Part shown: positions 27,543-38,235 of the stretch, in pieces
Numbering within the stretch: the first letter of the stretch is position 1
Layout: every line of letters begins with the position of its first letter
Assembly: GCA_020629575.1 (NCBI GenBank)
Contig: JAHDDB010000001.1
Location: 14,598-52,832, forward strand
DNA: 38,235 nt
Reading direction: 5' to 3'
Origin: Caedibacter sp.
GTDB lineage: Bacteria > Pseudomonadota > Gammaproteobacteria > Francisellales > Francisellaceae
Translations under genes and position numbers: made by a program
Notes under the pieces: model-generated
The model's input: the letters and a program-made list of their open reading frames with translations, nothing else
What the model was told of the DNA's origin: nothing
Databases searched by the model: none

Positions 27543-28118
27543 ATGATGATTAAGTTTAGATCTAAAGCACTTTTTATTAGCGGTATTTTATTAGCAAGTT
27601 TAAGCATTCAAACAGCAAACGCTTGTCTTTCCAAAGCCTATAATGATGCATATGCATTGTTTAAGCATGGTCAATATAGCCAATCTGTGCCTGCATTTAC
27701 CAAACTCTACAATAACGGTTGCCCAACTTCTCCCTACTTTCTAGGGACTTATTACACCTACGGGATTGCCGTTAAGCCTAATTATGATACAGCGATCAAA
27801 TATTTTGATAAGTTCCTTGATAAGAAAAATCTGGCACAACCTCGCGACTATCGCGCCAATGCCTATCGTGCTTTGGCATTGATTTACAACGCTAAAAATC
27901 AACCAGCAAAAGCTCATAATTATCTTGTTGACTCTGCCAAGCTAGGCAATACTGAGGCAATGTACTTATTAGGTCGATCATACATCGGCAAAGATCAACC
28001 GTATTATACAAAAACCGATCTTCACCAAGCCTTTATCTGGCTTAATAAAGCCGCTAATTATGGCAATATTGCCGCCATGAAACTCATCTATCAACATGAA
28101 TTACAAAAAGATGCTTAA
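27543..28118 (+). CDS. Secreted Sel1/TPR-like repeat protein
   Basis: 191 aa; N-terminal signal-like segment ALFISGILLASLSIQTANA; Sel1-like AMYLLGRSYIGKDQ...AFIWLNKAANYGNIAAMKL. Confidence 0.75.
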   Translation: MMIKFRSKALFISGILLASLSIQTANACLSKAYNDAYALFKHGQYSQSVPAFTKLYNNGCPTSPYFLGTYYTYGIAVKPNYDTAIKYFDKFLDKKNLAQPRDYRANAYRALALIYNAKNQPAKAHNYLVDSAKLGNTEAMYLLGRSYIGKDQPYYTKTDLHQAFIWLNKAANYGNIAAMKLIYQHELQKDA

Positions 28119-28141
28119 AGCATAATAAATAGGTAAAACAT

Positions 28142-29542
28142 ATGTTTAAAAGTTTATCCGAACGCTTAGGTGGCTCACTTGACAAACTCAAAGGTCAAGG
28201 CCGCTTAACCGAAGACAATATTAAAAGCGCCTTACGCGATGTGCGTATGGCGTTACTTGAGGCTGATGTCGCCCTACCCGTTGTTAAAGAGTTTATCAGT
28301 CGCATTCAAGAAGAAGCATTGGGTGAGAAAATTCGTACAAGTCTCACACCAGGGCAGACCTTTATTGCAATGGTTAAGAAAGAGCTTGAACGCACATTAG
28401 GTGAGAAAAATGAAACACTTAACTTAGGTGCTCAACCACCTGTTGTTATCTTAATGGCAGGTTTACAAGGCTCTGGTAAAACAACAACTACTGCAAAGCT
28501 TGCAAAACTCTTAAAAGAACGTCACGACAAAAAAGTCATGGTGGTTAGTGCCGATGTTTACCGACCAGCGGCGATTAAACAGCTACAAACTTTAGCTGAG
28601 TCTTTAGATATCAGCTTTTGCCCATCATCAGCTGATGAAAAACCTATTGATATTGCCGAGCGTGCATTGCAACTTGCCAAGCAACAAGTATGTGACGTTT
28701 TAATCCTTGATACCGCTGGGCGTTTGCATATTGATAATGAAATGATGGATGAGGTCAAAGCATTACATCATGCGATGAACCCAACAGAAACACTCTTTGT
28801 CGTTGATAGTATGACTGGTCAAGATGCGGCAAATACAGCTAAAGCATTTAATGATGCTTTGCCGTTAACCGGTGTTGTCCTGACTAAAGCCGATGGTGAT
28901 GCCAGAGGGGGAGCTGCTCTTTCTATTCGTGAGATTACTGGCAAGCCGATTAAGTTTATCGGGATGGGTGAAAAAACCGATGCTTTAGAGCCTTTTCATC
29001 CAGATCGTATCGCTTCACGCATTTTAGGTATGGGCGATGTGCTTTCTTTAATCGAAGAAGTTGAGCACAAAGTCGATCAAAAAGAAGCAAAAGAGCTCGC
29101 AACAAAACTTAAAAAAGGGAAATCATTCACCTTAGAAGACTTTAAAAGTCAATTACAACAAATGAAGAAAATGGGTGGTGTCGGCTCAATGCTAGATAAA
29201 CTGCCAGGCATGGGTAACATGTCTGCTAATCTTCAGGATAAAGTTAATGATAAGATGTTTGTACAAATGGAAGCAATCATTAACTCAATGACGCCTTTTG
29301 AACGTCGCAAACCTGAATTTATCAAGTCATCACGTAAACTGCGTATTGCTAAAGGCTCTGGCACACAAGTGCAAGATATTAATCGTCTATTAAAGCAGTT
29401 CACACAAATGCAAAAGATGATGAAGAAAATTAGTGGTAAAGGCGGCATGGGCAAAATGATGGGGGCTATGCGCCAAATGAAACAAATGAAAAACATGCCA
29501 GGCATGATGCCTCCTGGTGGCAAAGGTGGTAAGCTATTCTAA
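28142..29542 (+). CDS. ffh: Signal recognition particle GTPase Ffh
   Basis: GLQGSGKTTTTAKLA, LDTAGRL, Met-rich M domain MMKKISGKGGMGKMMGAMRQMKQMKNMPGMMPPG. Confidence 0.97.
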   Translation: MFKSLSERLGGSLDKLKGQGRLTEDNIKSALRDVRMALLEADVALPVVKEFISRIQEEALGEKIRTSLTPGQTFIAMVKKELERTLGEKNETLNLGAQPPVVILMAGLQGSGKTTTTAKLAKLLKERHDKKVMVVSADVYRPAAIKQLQTLAESLDISFCPSSADEKPIDIAERALQLAKQQVCDVLILDTAGRLHIDNEMMDEVKALHHAMNPTETLFVVDSMTGQDAANTAKAFNDALPLTGVVLTKADGDARGGAALSIREITGKPIKFIGMGEKTDALEPFHPDRIASRILGMGDVLSLIEEVEHKVDQKEAKELATKLKKGKSFTLEDFKSQLQQMKKMGGVGSMLDKLPGMGNMSANLQDKVNDKMFVQMEAIINSMTPFERRKPEFIKSSRKLRIAKGSGTQVQDINRLLKQFTQMQKMMKKISGKGGMGKMMGAMRQMKQMKNMPGMMPPGGKGGKLF

Positions 29543-29675
29543 ATAGCTTTTTGACTCAACTTCATTTGATCAACTTCAAAAATAAATTATCTACTATTTT
29601 CACTTTTATGCAGCAGGAAAATCAGGTACTGTAACGTTTTAGCAATCAAAATGATCAATTTCTGGAAACTTTTTC

Positions 29676-30890
29676 ATGGCAAATAACTCATTAGCAAAGC
29701 AGCTTGGCTGCATGATGATTGTCACCGGCACTGAAATCGGTGCTGGCATTTTAGCACTCCCTATTATCACCGCCAAGCTTGGCTTTATTATCAGTAGTAT
29801 TGTGATGCTTATTGCGTGGAGCATTATGACCTATACCGCGCTTTTAATTGCTGATATCTCGCTATCAATGCCAAAGGGTGCAAGCTTTGCCTCTATTGCT
29901 AAGCGCACATTAGGCTTGCCTGGCGTTATCATCACTTGGATTTCATTTTTGCTCTTGATGTATTGTATTAGTGTGGCGTATATCTCAGGTGCTGCTTCTG
30001 CTTTTAACTCATTACTGCCTAGCATTTCCTCCAGCGCATGGTCATTAATCTTCGTTGTTGTTTTTGGTGCAATCGTCGTCGTTGGTACATCAGCCGTGGA
30101 TGTTATCAATCGCATACTGCTCTCAGCTAAGCTTGTTTTTTTAGTACTTGTTTGTTTGATTTTTTTAAACTTCGTCGACTTTAGCAATTTAGCCGTTTCT
30201 CCAGTAGATTTGGTACCAACGTTATTAATTGCGATCCCAGTGATTATTACTTCTTTTACATCACATATTATTGTACCAACTTTAAGTGATTATCTTAATC
30301 AAGATGCTAAAGCATTATTTCGCGTGATTTTTATTGGCAGCATCATCCCGCTAATACTTTATTTCTTGTGGCTCATTGCAGTACTTGGTGTATTACCTTT
30401 GCATGGACCAATCAGCTTTATGAGCTCTATCTTTGATCACATGAGTGTTGATCAGGCGAATGTTGGTAATATCCTACATGCACTAAAAGAGAAAATCACC
30501 ACAACAACTGCGAATATCAGCATGAACGTCTTTACTGATATCTCAGTGATGACATCATACTTAGGTGTTAGCTTGGCACTTTATCACTTTAATGTTGATA
30601 GTTATCGCTTAAATCGCCTGCCTACTCAATTTAAGACGTTTATTGCGATTATCTTAACCTTCATTATTCCATTACTAGTTAACTTGCTTGACCCTAATCT
30701 GTTTATTAGTGCTATTGGCTATGTTGGTGTGTGTATTGCTGTTTTACTCTTAATGATGCCTGCCGTTATTGCCTATAAACTCAATAAGTCAGGGCATGTT
30801 TTCCATTATAAAATCAGTCAATTCTCGCTATTGTGGCTTATCTCATTTATTGCTGGTATTGCCATTATTGTGATTCATTTTTCTGCCTAA
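29676..30890 (+). CDS. Aromatic amino-acid permease (second HAAAP paralogue)
   Basis: LGCMMIVTGTEIGAGILALPIITAKLGF; YHFNVDSYRL, parallel to the 19430-20650 protein. Confidence 0.88.
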   Translation: MANNSLAKQLGCMMIVTGTEIGAGILALPIITAKLGFIISSIVMLIAWSIMTYTALLIADISLSMPKGASFASIAKRTLGLPGVIITWISFLLLMYCISVAYISGAASAFNSLLPSISSSAWSLIFVVVFGAIVVVGTSAVDVINRILLSAKLVFLVLVCLIFLNFVDFSNLAVSPVDLVPTLLIAIPVIITSFTSHIIVPTLSDYLNQDAKALFRVIFIGSIIPLILYFLWLIAVLGVLPLHGPISFMSSIFDHMSVDQANVGNILHALKEKITTTTANISMNVFTDISVMTSYLGVSLALYHFNVDSYRLNRLPTQFKTFIAIILTFIIPLLVNLLDPNLFISAIGYVGVCIAVLLLMMPAVIAYKLNKSGHVFHYKISQFSLLWLISFIAGIAIIVIHFSA

Positions 30891-30908
30891 CCGTAAGCGA
30901 GTTATTAT

Positions 30909-31646
30909 ATGAGAATTTCTCGTGTATTTTACCCTGCGGTTTCTGCGCAATCCGCAATGATCCCCCTTTCTACTGAAACAAGTCATTATCTTATTCGTGT
31001 ATTAAGGCATAAACAGGGTCATCAAGTTATTTTATTTAATAATACTGATGGGCTTGAGTATCTTGCTGAAATCAGTCACGCAGACCCTAAAAAAACAATA
31101 CTTCAGATATTATCTAAAACTGAAAAGCACAATGAATCACCCATTCATATTCATCTTTTTCAGGCACTGTCTAAGGGGGACAAGTTAGAAACAGTCATTC
31201 AAAAAGCCACCGAACTGGGTGTTAATGAAGTTACTCCAATACTAACCAAACGCGTTGATTATAAGCTCAACCAAGACCGCATAGCGCATAAACTAGAGCA
31301 TTGGCAGAAAATTGCCATAAGTGCGAGTGAGCAATCCGCGCGTGTATTTGTGCCTACAGTTAATATGCCTCAAGCTTTAGTTGATGCATTAACTATCGAT
31401 GCAGATATTAAGTTATTCCTATCTCCTTATAGCAATGAGACAATTACCCATCTCTATCAACAACAATCAGATGCTAAACGATTTGCTATTTATATCGGTC
31501 CTGAGGGTGGTTTTAGTGATGATGAAGAGGTACTTGCCTTAAATAAAGGCTGTCACAGCATACGCCTTGGCAAAAGAATACTACGCACAGAAACTGCGCC
31601 TTTGACAATTATTGCTATATTACAGGCTTTGTGGGGTGACTACTGA
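30909..31646 (+). CDS. rsmE: 16S rRNA (uracil1498-N3)-methyltransferase
   Basis: ATELGVNEVTPILTKR, YIGPEGGFSDDE, LGKRILRTETAPL. Confidence 0.94.
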   Translation: MRISRVFYPAVSAQSAMIPLSTETSHYLIRVLRHKQGHQVILFNNTDGLEYLAEISHADPKKTILQILSKTEKHNESPIHIHLFQALSKGDKLETVIQKATELGVNEVTPILTKRVDYKLNQDRIAHKLEHWQKIAISASEQSARVFVPTVNMPQALVDALTIDADIKLFLSPYSNETITHLYQQQSDAKRFAIYIGPEGGFSDDEEVLALNKGCHSIRLGKRILRTETAPLTIIAILQALWGDY

Positions 31647-34600
31647 ACCTGTTTAAGACTTGGTTTATCCCAACTACCAGTCACATCAAAACTCACTAAG
31701 CCAATATTTCTAAAGATGGTATTACCTAAAAGTTTTGTGCCTAAATAAGTCGCAAAAGCCACAACAGGACCACCAATAGCACCTGCCACTGCCGCGGTTG
31801 TTCCAGAGAAATGCGGCTGATATTTAATGCGCTGGTTGAGTTGTTTATTGGTTATATCGACATTACCCGTCACCACCAAAGCAAAGCTAGGGGTATCAAT
31901 AATCACTGAAGGATTGCTTTTTGCCAAACCATTATCAAGCGTATAAGCACCAATAATACTATTAAACGCCATACCACGATGTTCAAAATCATCATAAGGC
32001 ATAAATAAACGTTTGAAATATGAATCCAGACTTAATAAACCAATATACTTAGCAATCCCTGAATCAACCGACAACACGACACCATTGAGTAAATCAGCTG
32101 TTGCTTTCCCTGAAATAGTCGAAACGTTTGGCATAAGGTCTGGCCAGCTTAATTGTACTTGGACATTGCCAGATCCGCCTTTTAAGAAATTATCATAGCC
32201 AAAGTTATGCAGCATATCACCCCAATTTAATGAAAAGACATTGGCATGTACATAACTACCATACGAGGAAAGCTTTGCTGTCGCTAATAACTTGGCATTT
32301 GGATCATAGGCAGATAATACCGGGATCGATAACACTCCTCCTCTAACCGTTGTTGCCATTAGAAAATTTGGGATCGAGTAACCACCCACTTGCAAGTTAG
32401 TCAACTTGACATTCATATCGGGCGTTTTGCGCAACACATCAGATGTTAATAAGATGTTTAACATCGTCATAACGTCAGTTTCATTTCTTGTATTATTTTC
32501 TTTTCTAGCTTCACCTCTCGTTTGTGGTAAAGCAAAAAATAAATTATCTGCACTAACTTCAATCGGTTCACTTAATGTATCAGGAACGCTGATAACCAAT
32601 GATTTTTGTGACTCTCCACGCGCAATATAGTTTGTGTAATTATGCACACTATTGGTTTGCAAAGTGACATTTTGGTAATTGCTCCCAAAAAGGTTTAACT
32701 GATCAATACTAAGCATCACTTTTGGGCGCAGTAACTGATTAAGCTGTCGATAAACACAGTCGTTATAATTTGCAACCACAAAGCATCCTGTTTGACTAAA
32801 GTTTTCATCAATTATCGGCACGTCTAAGTGCAAGATCTGCTGCCATTGCTCTTTATTTGCTACATTTAGAATATCAGTACTACTGATACTTTGCATTGCA
32901 TTGACTATCAACTGGCTACTTAACATTGATAGCTGTCCATATAAACCTAAATCAGAGACAACACCCTTATCATTAACATTCATGCTTGCGCTTAGCTTGT
33001 CCTGATGTTTGATATCCAATTTGTTACTGAGATGCCATGAGACTGTCTTATTTGCTGATCGATTTTTTTGCCATGTGCTTTTTAATAACAACGGGGTATA
33101 TTCAAAACTTTTTTTCGTTAGTGGTTCACCTAAATTATTCTGCCAGCCCAGTAAGTTAGAATTCACTTGCAAAATACCTTCATTGATATTTCCTCTAATG
33201 GCAAATTCAAATGGCAACACACCTTGCATCACATGATATATCCCATGATCTAATTGCTCAGCACTGAACCTAGGTGAAAATGCGACAGATGCTCCACCTT
33301 CAAGGTTAATACCAGGGTGCCTCGGGGCTCATAATAGATTTTGGGACTTCCAAGTCAGCCAAAATCGAATCGCTTCCCTCGGCGGTTTATTCTTTTGGGC
33401 GGCACGGCTCCCTCTCAAGCAGGCTGCGACGAAAACTACGTATTCTTCTTCGCCACCTTGCTCCTGTATGCCTCTACGGCGTGAAAATATAGCTTCAAGC
33501 ACAGACTTGCTCTGGCGCCTACGGCACGTCGCGCGCTGGGAATGAAGCCACGCCTACCTTGTCTACTCGACCTCGCGTTCCGCTCTCCATGTCTCGCAGC
33601 GTCGGATTTTCAAGATCGGTAACATCTACCATACCCTTGAGATTAAAAGGGATATTCCTATTCAAAAAACCTGAAAGATTTTGAATTTTGAGCGTTTGAT
33701 TATTAATCAGCACTTCGGCATTAACATCATAAAGTGATTTAGAAAGTGGTTTTTTAATATCAATAACACCAGATTTAAGCTCAACTTTACCTGCAAAGCG
33801 ATCCTTTTTTGTATGATCACCCAAGGCGATACCAATATTAAGCCTGGCATTAATGTCCCCTTGATACTGCGCATATTGATTAATTTGTTGTGCCAAAGTT
33901 CCATATTTCGTTTGTGCTAAATACGCATAGGCATGTTGACTATTAGTCGCAACATCCGCATTAATACTGAAAGTCGCAGGCACATCAGGCGCAATATTAT
34001 CAATCTTCAAATCAACATTTTTGATCGGAATACCGGCTAAAAATCCGCCATTAACCTTAGCAGTAAATACCTCATTATCAAAATGCAAAGCCCCCATAAC
34101 CTGGTGCGCTACACCTAAACCAAAATACGGTGACAAACTACCCTCTTGAATGGTCGCATCAATCTTAAATATACCGTCATGCTTGGGGTATGGAATTTTG
34201 CGTGCAATGCCATTTATTGCAAAGTTAGCATCTAATTTTTTAGCACCATATAAACATTGCATTAACCAATCATACAACGGCTTAGGTATTCCTTTTTGTG
34301 GCAAAAAGGCTTGATATTCAGTTGTAAGATTTTTGCCATTTAACTTACCCTTAAGATAAAGACTAAAGTTTTTAGGATCAGTCAATGGCACATCAACAGC
34401 ACCTTTACTGATAAAATGAATATTCGCATTCGTTAACGCCAAATCATCAACCACAAAGCGAATTTTTGAAGGCTCTTTGATGATATCTATATTTCCTTTA
34501 ACTGCGATCTCTGGCCAATCTCGACTAAATATATGATTCTCCGCCATATCAAAACTTGGCGAGTCTATGATTAGTTTCACGTGGTTTTCACGCCACCAAA

Positions 34601-35840
34601 CGTTGCCACTTAAACCTTTAAAGTCGACATGATGATCGCTATTAGCAATACCTAGATCATTAAAATTCGCTTTTAATTGCATGCCTCTTAAACTAAAGTC
34701 TTGCAAATCAAAGCTGAAACGCACATTGCTTAGCACGCCAGAGAGCACAATGTTTTTACGCCAATCACTGTTTTCCATCTGCACTAATGACGAGAAATCT
34801 GCTAAATCAAGCCGTGGAATATTCATCACTAAACGATGTTGATCTAATGAAAAAAGTGCCGATCTGAAGGTGTATCGCTTATGATTCATGACAAAAGACA
34901 AAGGATTAGCACCTAATACAAAGCGATTTTGATAACGAAACAATTGCAGATTAAACACGATATTACTAAATATTGACTCATCTAATTGACTGGTTTTAAA
35001 CTCAGCTTTTGATAACTCACCCATAATCATGACTGAATCTAGTCCCTTGGTTGAGCTAACCACAGACAATGCTAATTGATGATCAGTCAAATGTGATATT
35101 TTCACTTGTTTTGTCACGCCATCAATTAAAGTTGCTAAGATATTATGCTTATCATTTAAGGTACTATCAAAATAGTATTTATGCTCTTTGTTCTCAACAA
35201 CCGAGACGATATCAATTTGCCCAAGCTTGGGCAGCATATTAGCCTTCTTCTGTGGTTGTAACGTTAAGCGTAAAACGCCTTTTGCTTGCGTTCTCTGCTG
35301 ATAACTTGCATTAACTACAAGCTCTGCCAATGATTGAGTATTTTTAAGGATATCAACGCGCATATTCTGCAATTCGAGATTATTTTGTTGCAATAGATAC
35401 CCCAAGATACTCGACCAGCGTCCACCGATTTCATCAATCTCTGCTACTGACAAGGATTGTAACATTCGATAATCAAAGGCCTTGTCACTGGAATAAAAGA
35501 CAAGTTTGGGTTCTGCCACCGTGACATCTTTGGTGACAAAGCGCCAACTCATCAGTGACTGCCATGCATTAATATGAACCGTCATTCTAGGAATATTAAG
35601 AGAAAACCCTTTATCTTTAACCTTAACATCTTTGACCTCAATCACAGGATTGATGCCATGCCAACTGGCATACTCGACTTTTAAAGAGACGCTCGATCCC
35701 GTTACCTTTGATAATACATCTTCAATCGAACTTTGATACGCAGGCAGAAGTCTCAAAACACCATAGCCAACAACACAAACAACAATTAGAAAAGTAGCAA
35801 ATACTGAGCTTAACCATAATATAAATATTCTTCTTTTCAT
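31640..35840 (-). pseudogene. yhdP: YhdP/AsmA-like (DUF3971) protein, split by an insertion into 33519-35840 (N-part) and 31640-33232 (C-part ORF)
   Basis: N-part homologous up to ...GMVDVTDLENPTL; C-part frame extends upstream of its Met as PGINLEGGASVAFSPRFSAEQLDHGIYHVMQGVLPFEF; adjacent to rng as in Enterobacteria. Confidence 0.75.
33316..33598. mobile_element. ~280-bp GC-richer insertion interrupting yhdP; class unknown
   Basis: Composition break relative to flanks; in-frame stop (GTGCCGTAG on minus strand); hairpin gattttgggacttccaagtcagccaaaatc near one end; no long ORF. Confidence 0.6.
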
Positions 35841-35865
35841 AAATTGCTGCTCATTAGATACATAA

Positions 35866-37344
35866 TTACATTAGCACAATATCATACATTTCTTGAGCAT
35901 AGCTTAATTCTGGCTGAAGTTTAACGGGTTTACCAATAATAATTTCTAATTCGCCTAAACCAAATGACTCATCATTTTGCAAAGCATCAATCACCGCGTT
36001 TGCAGCAACGATCAAAAAGCCATTGCTTTGATAAGCATTTGCCTCACGATTAATCTCGCGAAAAATCTCATAGCAAATACTTTGCACTGATTTAATACGC
36101 CCTTTTCCTTTGCACATTGGGCAAGGCTCACACAAAAACTGTGCCAAGCTTTCCTGTGTACGTTTACGTGTCATTTCAACCAAACCGAGCTCTGATAAAG
36201 GTGAAAATGTCGTGCGTGCATAATCAAGCTCTAACGCCTTTTCAAGCGCCTCTAGCACTAGTGTTTTATGCTCTTCGTCTGACATATCAATAAAATCGAC
36301 AATAATAATACCACCGAGATTTCTTAATCTTAACTGCCTTGTTAAAACCCGTACAGCCTCTAAATTAGTTTTAAAAATGGTCTCTTCAAGATTGACCATC
36401 CCAACATAACCACCGGTATTGACATCAATCGTTGTCATGGCTTCTGTTTGATCAATAACAATGTGCCCACCAGACTTTAATGGCACTTTACGCTCAAGCG
36501 CTCGTGATAACTCTTCTTCAACACCATACATGTCAAAGATTGGCGTGTTTGAGCTATATAACTCCAATTTCTCACGCACACCAGGCACAAATTTATCACT
36601 AAAACGGCATAACTCACTATACATATCAATATTATCAATGCGAATGCGCTCAACCTTATCATTAGCAAAGTCTCTTAACGCACGCATAACAAGGCTTAAA
36701 TCTTGATAAACAACACCCGGCTTTGTCACGGTACTGGCTGAATCAACGACGTCTTGCCATAAGTTTTGCAAGAAATTAATATCTTTTCTAAGCTCCTCAG
36801 AGGATAAACTTTCGGCAACCGTGCGAATGATAAACCCGCGTGGGTAGTCCGAGCCAATTGCTTCTTTCATCACTTGTTGTAATCGACCACGCTCCTCCTC
36901 GGATTCAATGCGCAAAGAGATGCCAATATGGTCTAAGTCTGGCATATGCACTAAATAGCGTGATGCTAATGACAAATGCGCACTTAAGCGCGCACCCTTA
37001 CTGCCTAATGGGTCTTTAAGCACTTGCACCAAGATGCTTTGCCCTTCTCTCAACCAATGACGCACATCAGCTTCTTTGCTGTTTAAGTCAATGCCGGCAC
37101 TTTCATCTGAGGCAATAGGCATGACATCAGAAACATGTAAAAAACCAGAGCGCTCAAGTCCTATATCAACAAATGCAGCCTGCATTCCGGGTAAAACCCG
37201 CGTGATTTTCCCTTTATAAATATTGCCAACAATACCGCGCTGATTCTCACGCTCAAAATGCACTTCCTGCAACACACCATTTTCAATTACGGCAACCCGC
37301 TTTTCGTGTGCTGCTATATTCATTAAAATCTCTGCTTTTATCAT
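35866..37344 (-). CDS. rng: Ribonuclease G
   Basis: MIKAEILMNIAAHEKRVAVIENGVLQEVHFERENQRGIVGNIYKGKITRVLPGMQAAFVDIG; start moved to the internal Met by analogy with RNase G. Confidence 0.93.
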   Translation of the reverse strand: MIKAEILMNIAAHEKRVAVIENGVLQEVHFERENQRGIVGNIYKGKITRVLPGMQAAFVDIGLERSGFLHVSDVMPIASDESAGIDLNSKEADVRHWLREGQSILVQVLKDPLGSKGARLSAHLSLASRYLVHMPDLDHIGISLRIESEEERGRLQQVMKEAIGSDYPRGFIIRTVAESLSSEELRKDINFLQNLWQDVVDSASTVTKPGVVYQDLSLVMRALRDFANDKVERIRIDNIDMYSELCRFSDKFVPGVREKLELYSSNTPIFDMYGVEEELSRALERKVPLKSGGHIVIDQTEAMTTIDVNTGGYVGMVNLEETIFKTNLEAVRVLTRQLRLRNLGGIIIVDFIDMSDEEHKTLVLEALEKALELDYARTTFSPLSELGLVEMTRKRTQESLAQFLCEPCPMCKGKGRIKSVQSICYEIFREINREANAYQSNGFLIVAANAVIDALQNDESFGLGELEIIIGKPVKLQPELSYAQEMYDIVLM

Positions 37345-37442
37345 AACAGCCACTACCAAAATCCAAATCATTTACTCATAAAACAGTTTACTGGATTTAA
37401 CTCGGTGCAGCAGTAGTTTTTACGGTGTTTTTGAGAGTTTAA

Positions 37443-38204
37443 CTACTTAACCTTGATTGCAACCATGCGTAAGCGCACATAATCAGCATACCACTGATCA
37501 TTTTGATATTGTGTGCCTTTTGCCAACGACTCAACCTCGCTTAAATAGTCGTCATGACTGTCATTTGGAATCTGGCTTAAGACATCATTGCGAAACATTT
37601 TCACCCAATTGCGTAATCCCTCATCCGTTTGTAGCAAGGTCGGGCGATCAAAATGAACAGCAAAACTCACACGAAAACCGTTATTTTCAAGCAATGTCGC
37701 ATATTCAGCAATTGATGGATAAAAATTAAAAGCACTGAACTTTGTTACGCCATAAGCTTGAGCTGCTGTCTCAATTGCTGTAAGCACGTTATTAACATTG
37801 CCTTTACCACCCATCTCAAAAACAAAGCGTCCATTGGGTTTTAGCACTTCGTTAATATTTTTAATCACCGCATCGGCATTGTGCATCCAGTGAAGGGCTG
37901 CATTAGAAAAAACAGCATCAAAGCTTTCCTTAGCAAAAGGAAAAGCTAATTCGGCATTGTGCTGTGTAAACTCAATATGTGGATAATCTTTATTTGCCTG
38001 ATCAACCATTGACTGCGCAAAATCAATACCATAGACCTTGTGACTTCTTTTGGAAATTTCATGACTTAATTCACCATTGCCACAACCTAGGTCTAATATA
38101 AATTCATTTTGTTGAGGAGCCAGTAACTCAACCACTTCATAACCATAGTTTGTAACAAAATTATGTTGTGTTGTATAACGCTTAACATCCCATTGTGTTG
38201 TCAT
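37443..38204 (-). CDS. Class I SAM-dependent methyltransferase
   Basis: 253 aa; ILDLGCGNGELSHEISKRSHKVYGIDFAQSMVDQA; FDAVFSNAALHWM. Confidence 0.85.
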   Translation of the reverse strand: MTTQWDVKRYTTQHNFVTNYGYEVVELLAPQQNEFILDLGCGNGELSHEISKRSHKVYGIDFAQSMVDQANKDYPHIEFTQHNAELAFPFAKESFDAVFSNAALHWMHNADAVIKNINEVLKPNGRFVFEMGGKGNVNNVLTAIETAAQAYGVTKFSAFNFYPSIAEYATLLENNGFRVSFAVHFDRPTLLQTDEGLRNWVKMFRNDVLSQIPNDSHDDYLSEVESLAKGTQYQNDQWYADYVRLRMVAIKVK

Positions 38205-38235
38205 TGTTTTATCCTCAATTGACCGTCTGAGGTTT

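Noticed and set aside
19430-30890. Two HAAAP permeases and the RNase E/RNase G pair as recent duplications
   Set aside because: Both pairs are common paralogues in gammaproteobacteria and are clearly diverged; no sign of recent local duplication

Overview
38.2-kb window of what looks like a low-GC gammaproteobacterial chromosome (RelA, RNase E, RNase G/YhdP, TrxB, Ffh and TsaD types; genus not determined). Left third, minus strand: an ABC-transporter-dependent, rhamnose-containing surface polysaccharide locus. It has rmlA-C-D-B, wzm, a four-helix-bundle (S23-type) gene, wzt, a cytidylyltransferase-RraA fusion, a KpsS/C-like protein with a 42-bp tandem-repeat coiled-coil tail, a HAD-type protein and two glycosyltransferases. 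Next comes a HepT/MntA-like toxin-antitoxin locus with two minimal nucleotidyltransferases, then a mostly housekeeping region (trxB, relA, rnpB, kfrA-like, two aromatic amino-acid permeases, tsaD, lapA-like, clcA, rne, ffh, rsmE, interrupted yhdP, rng, a methyltransferase). Main unusual signals: (1) RNase P RNA whose P3 helix is a perfect 20-bp stem opened by a 143-nt insertion carrying a dispersed palindromic repeat; (2) a family of AACTCNN heptanucleotide arrays that brackets the S23 gene in inverted orientation and has become coding sequence (a TPNSEHI-type heptad repeat) at the N-terminus of Wzt; (3) a cytidylyltransferase-RraA fusion plus a variable coiled-coil tail, suggesting a capped, ruler-controlled glycan; (4) a ~177-bp imperfect palindrome whose end carries the rnpB -10 box; (5) a multi-hairpin rne leader with a sequestered ribosome-binding site; (6) yhdP split by a ~280-bp GC-richer insertion. 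All calls come from reading the sequence; no database search was run.
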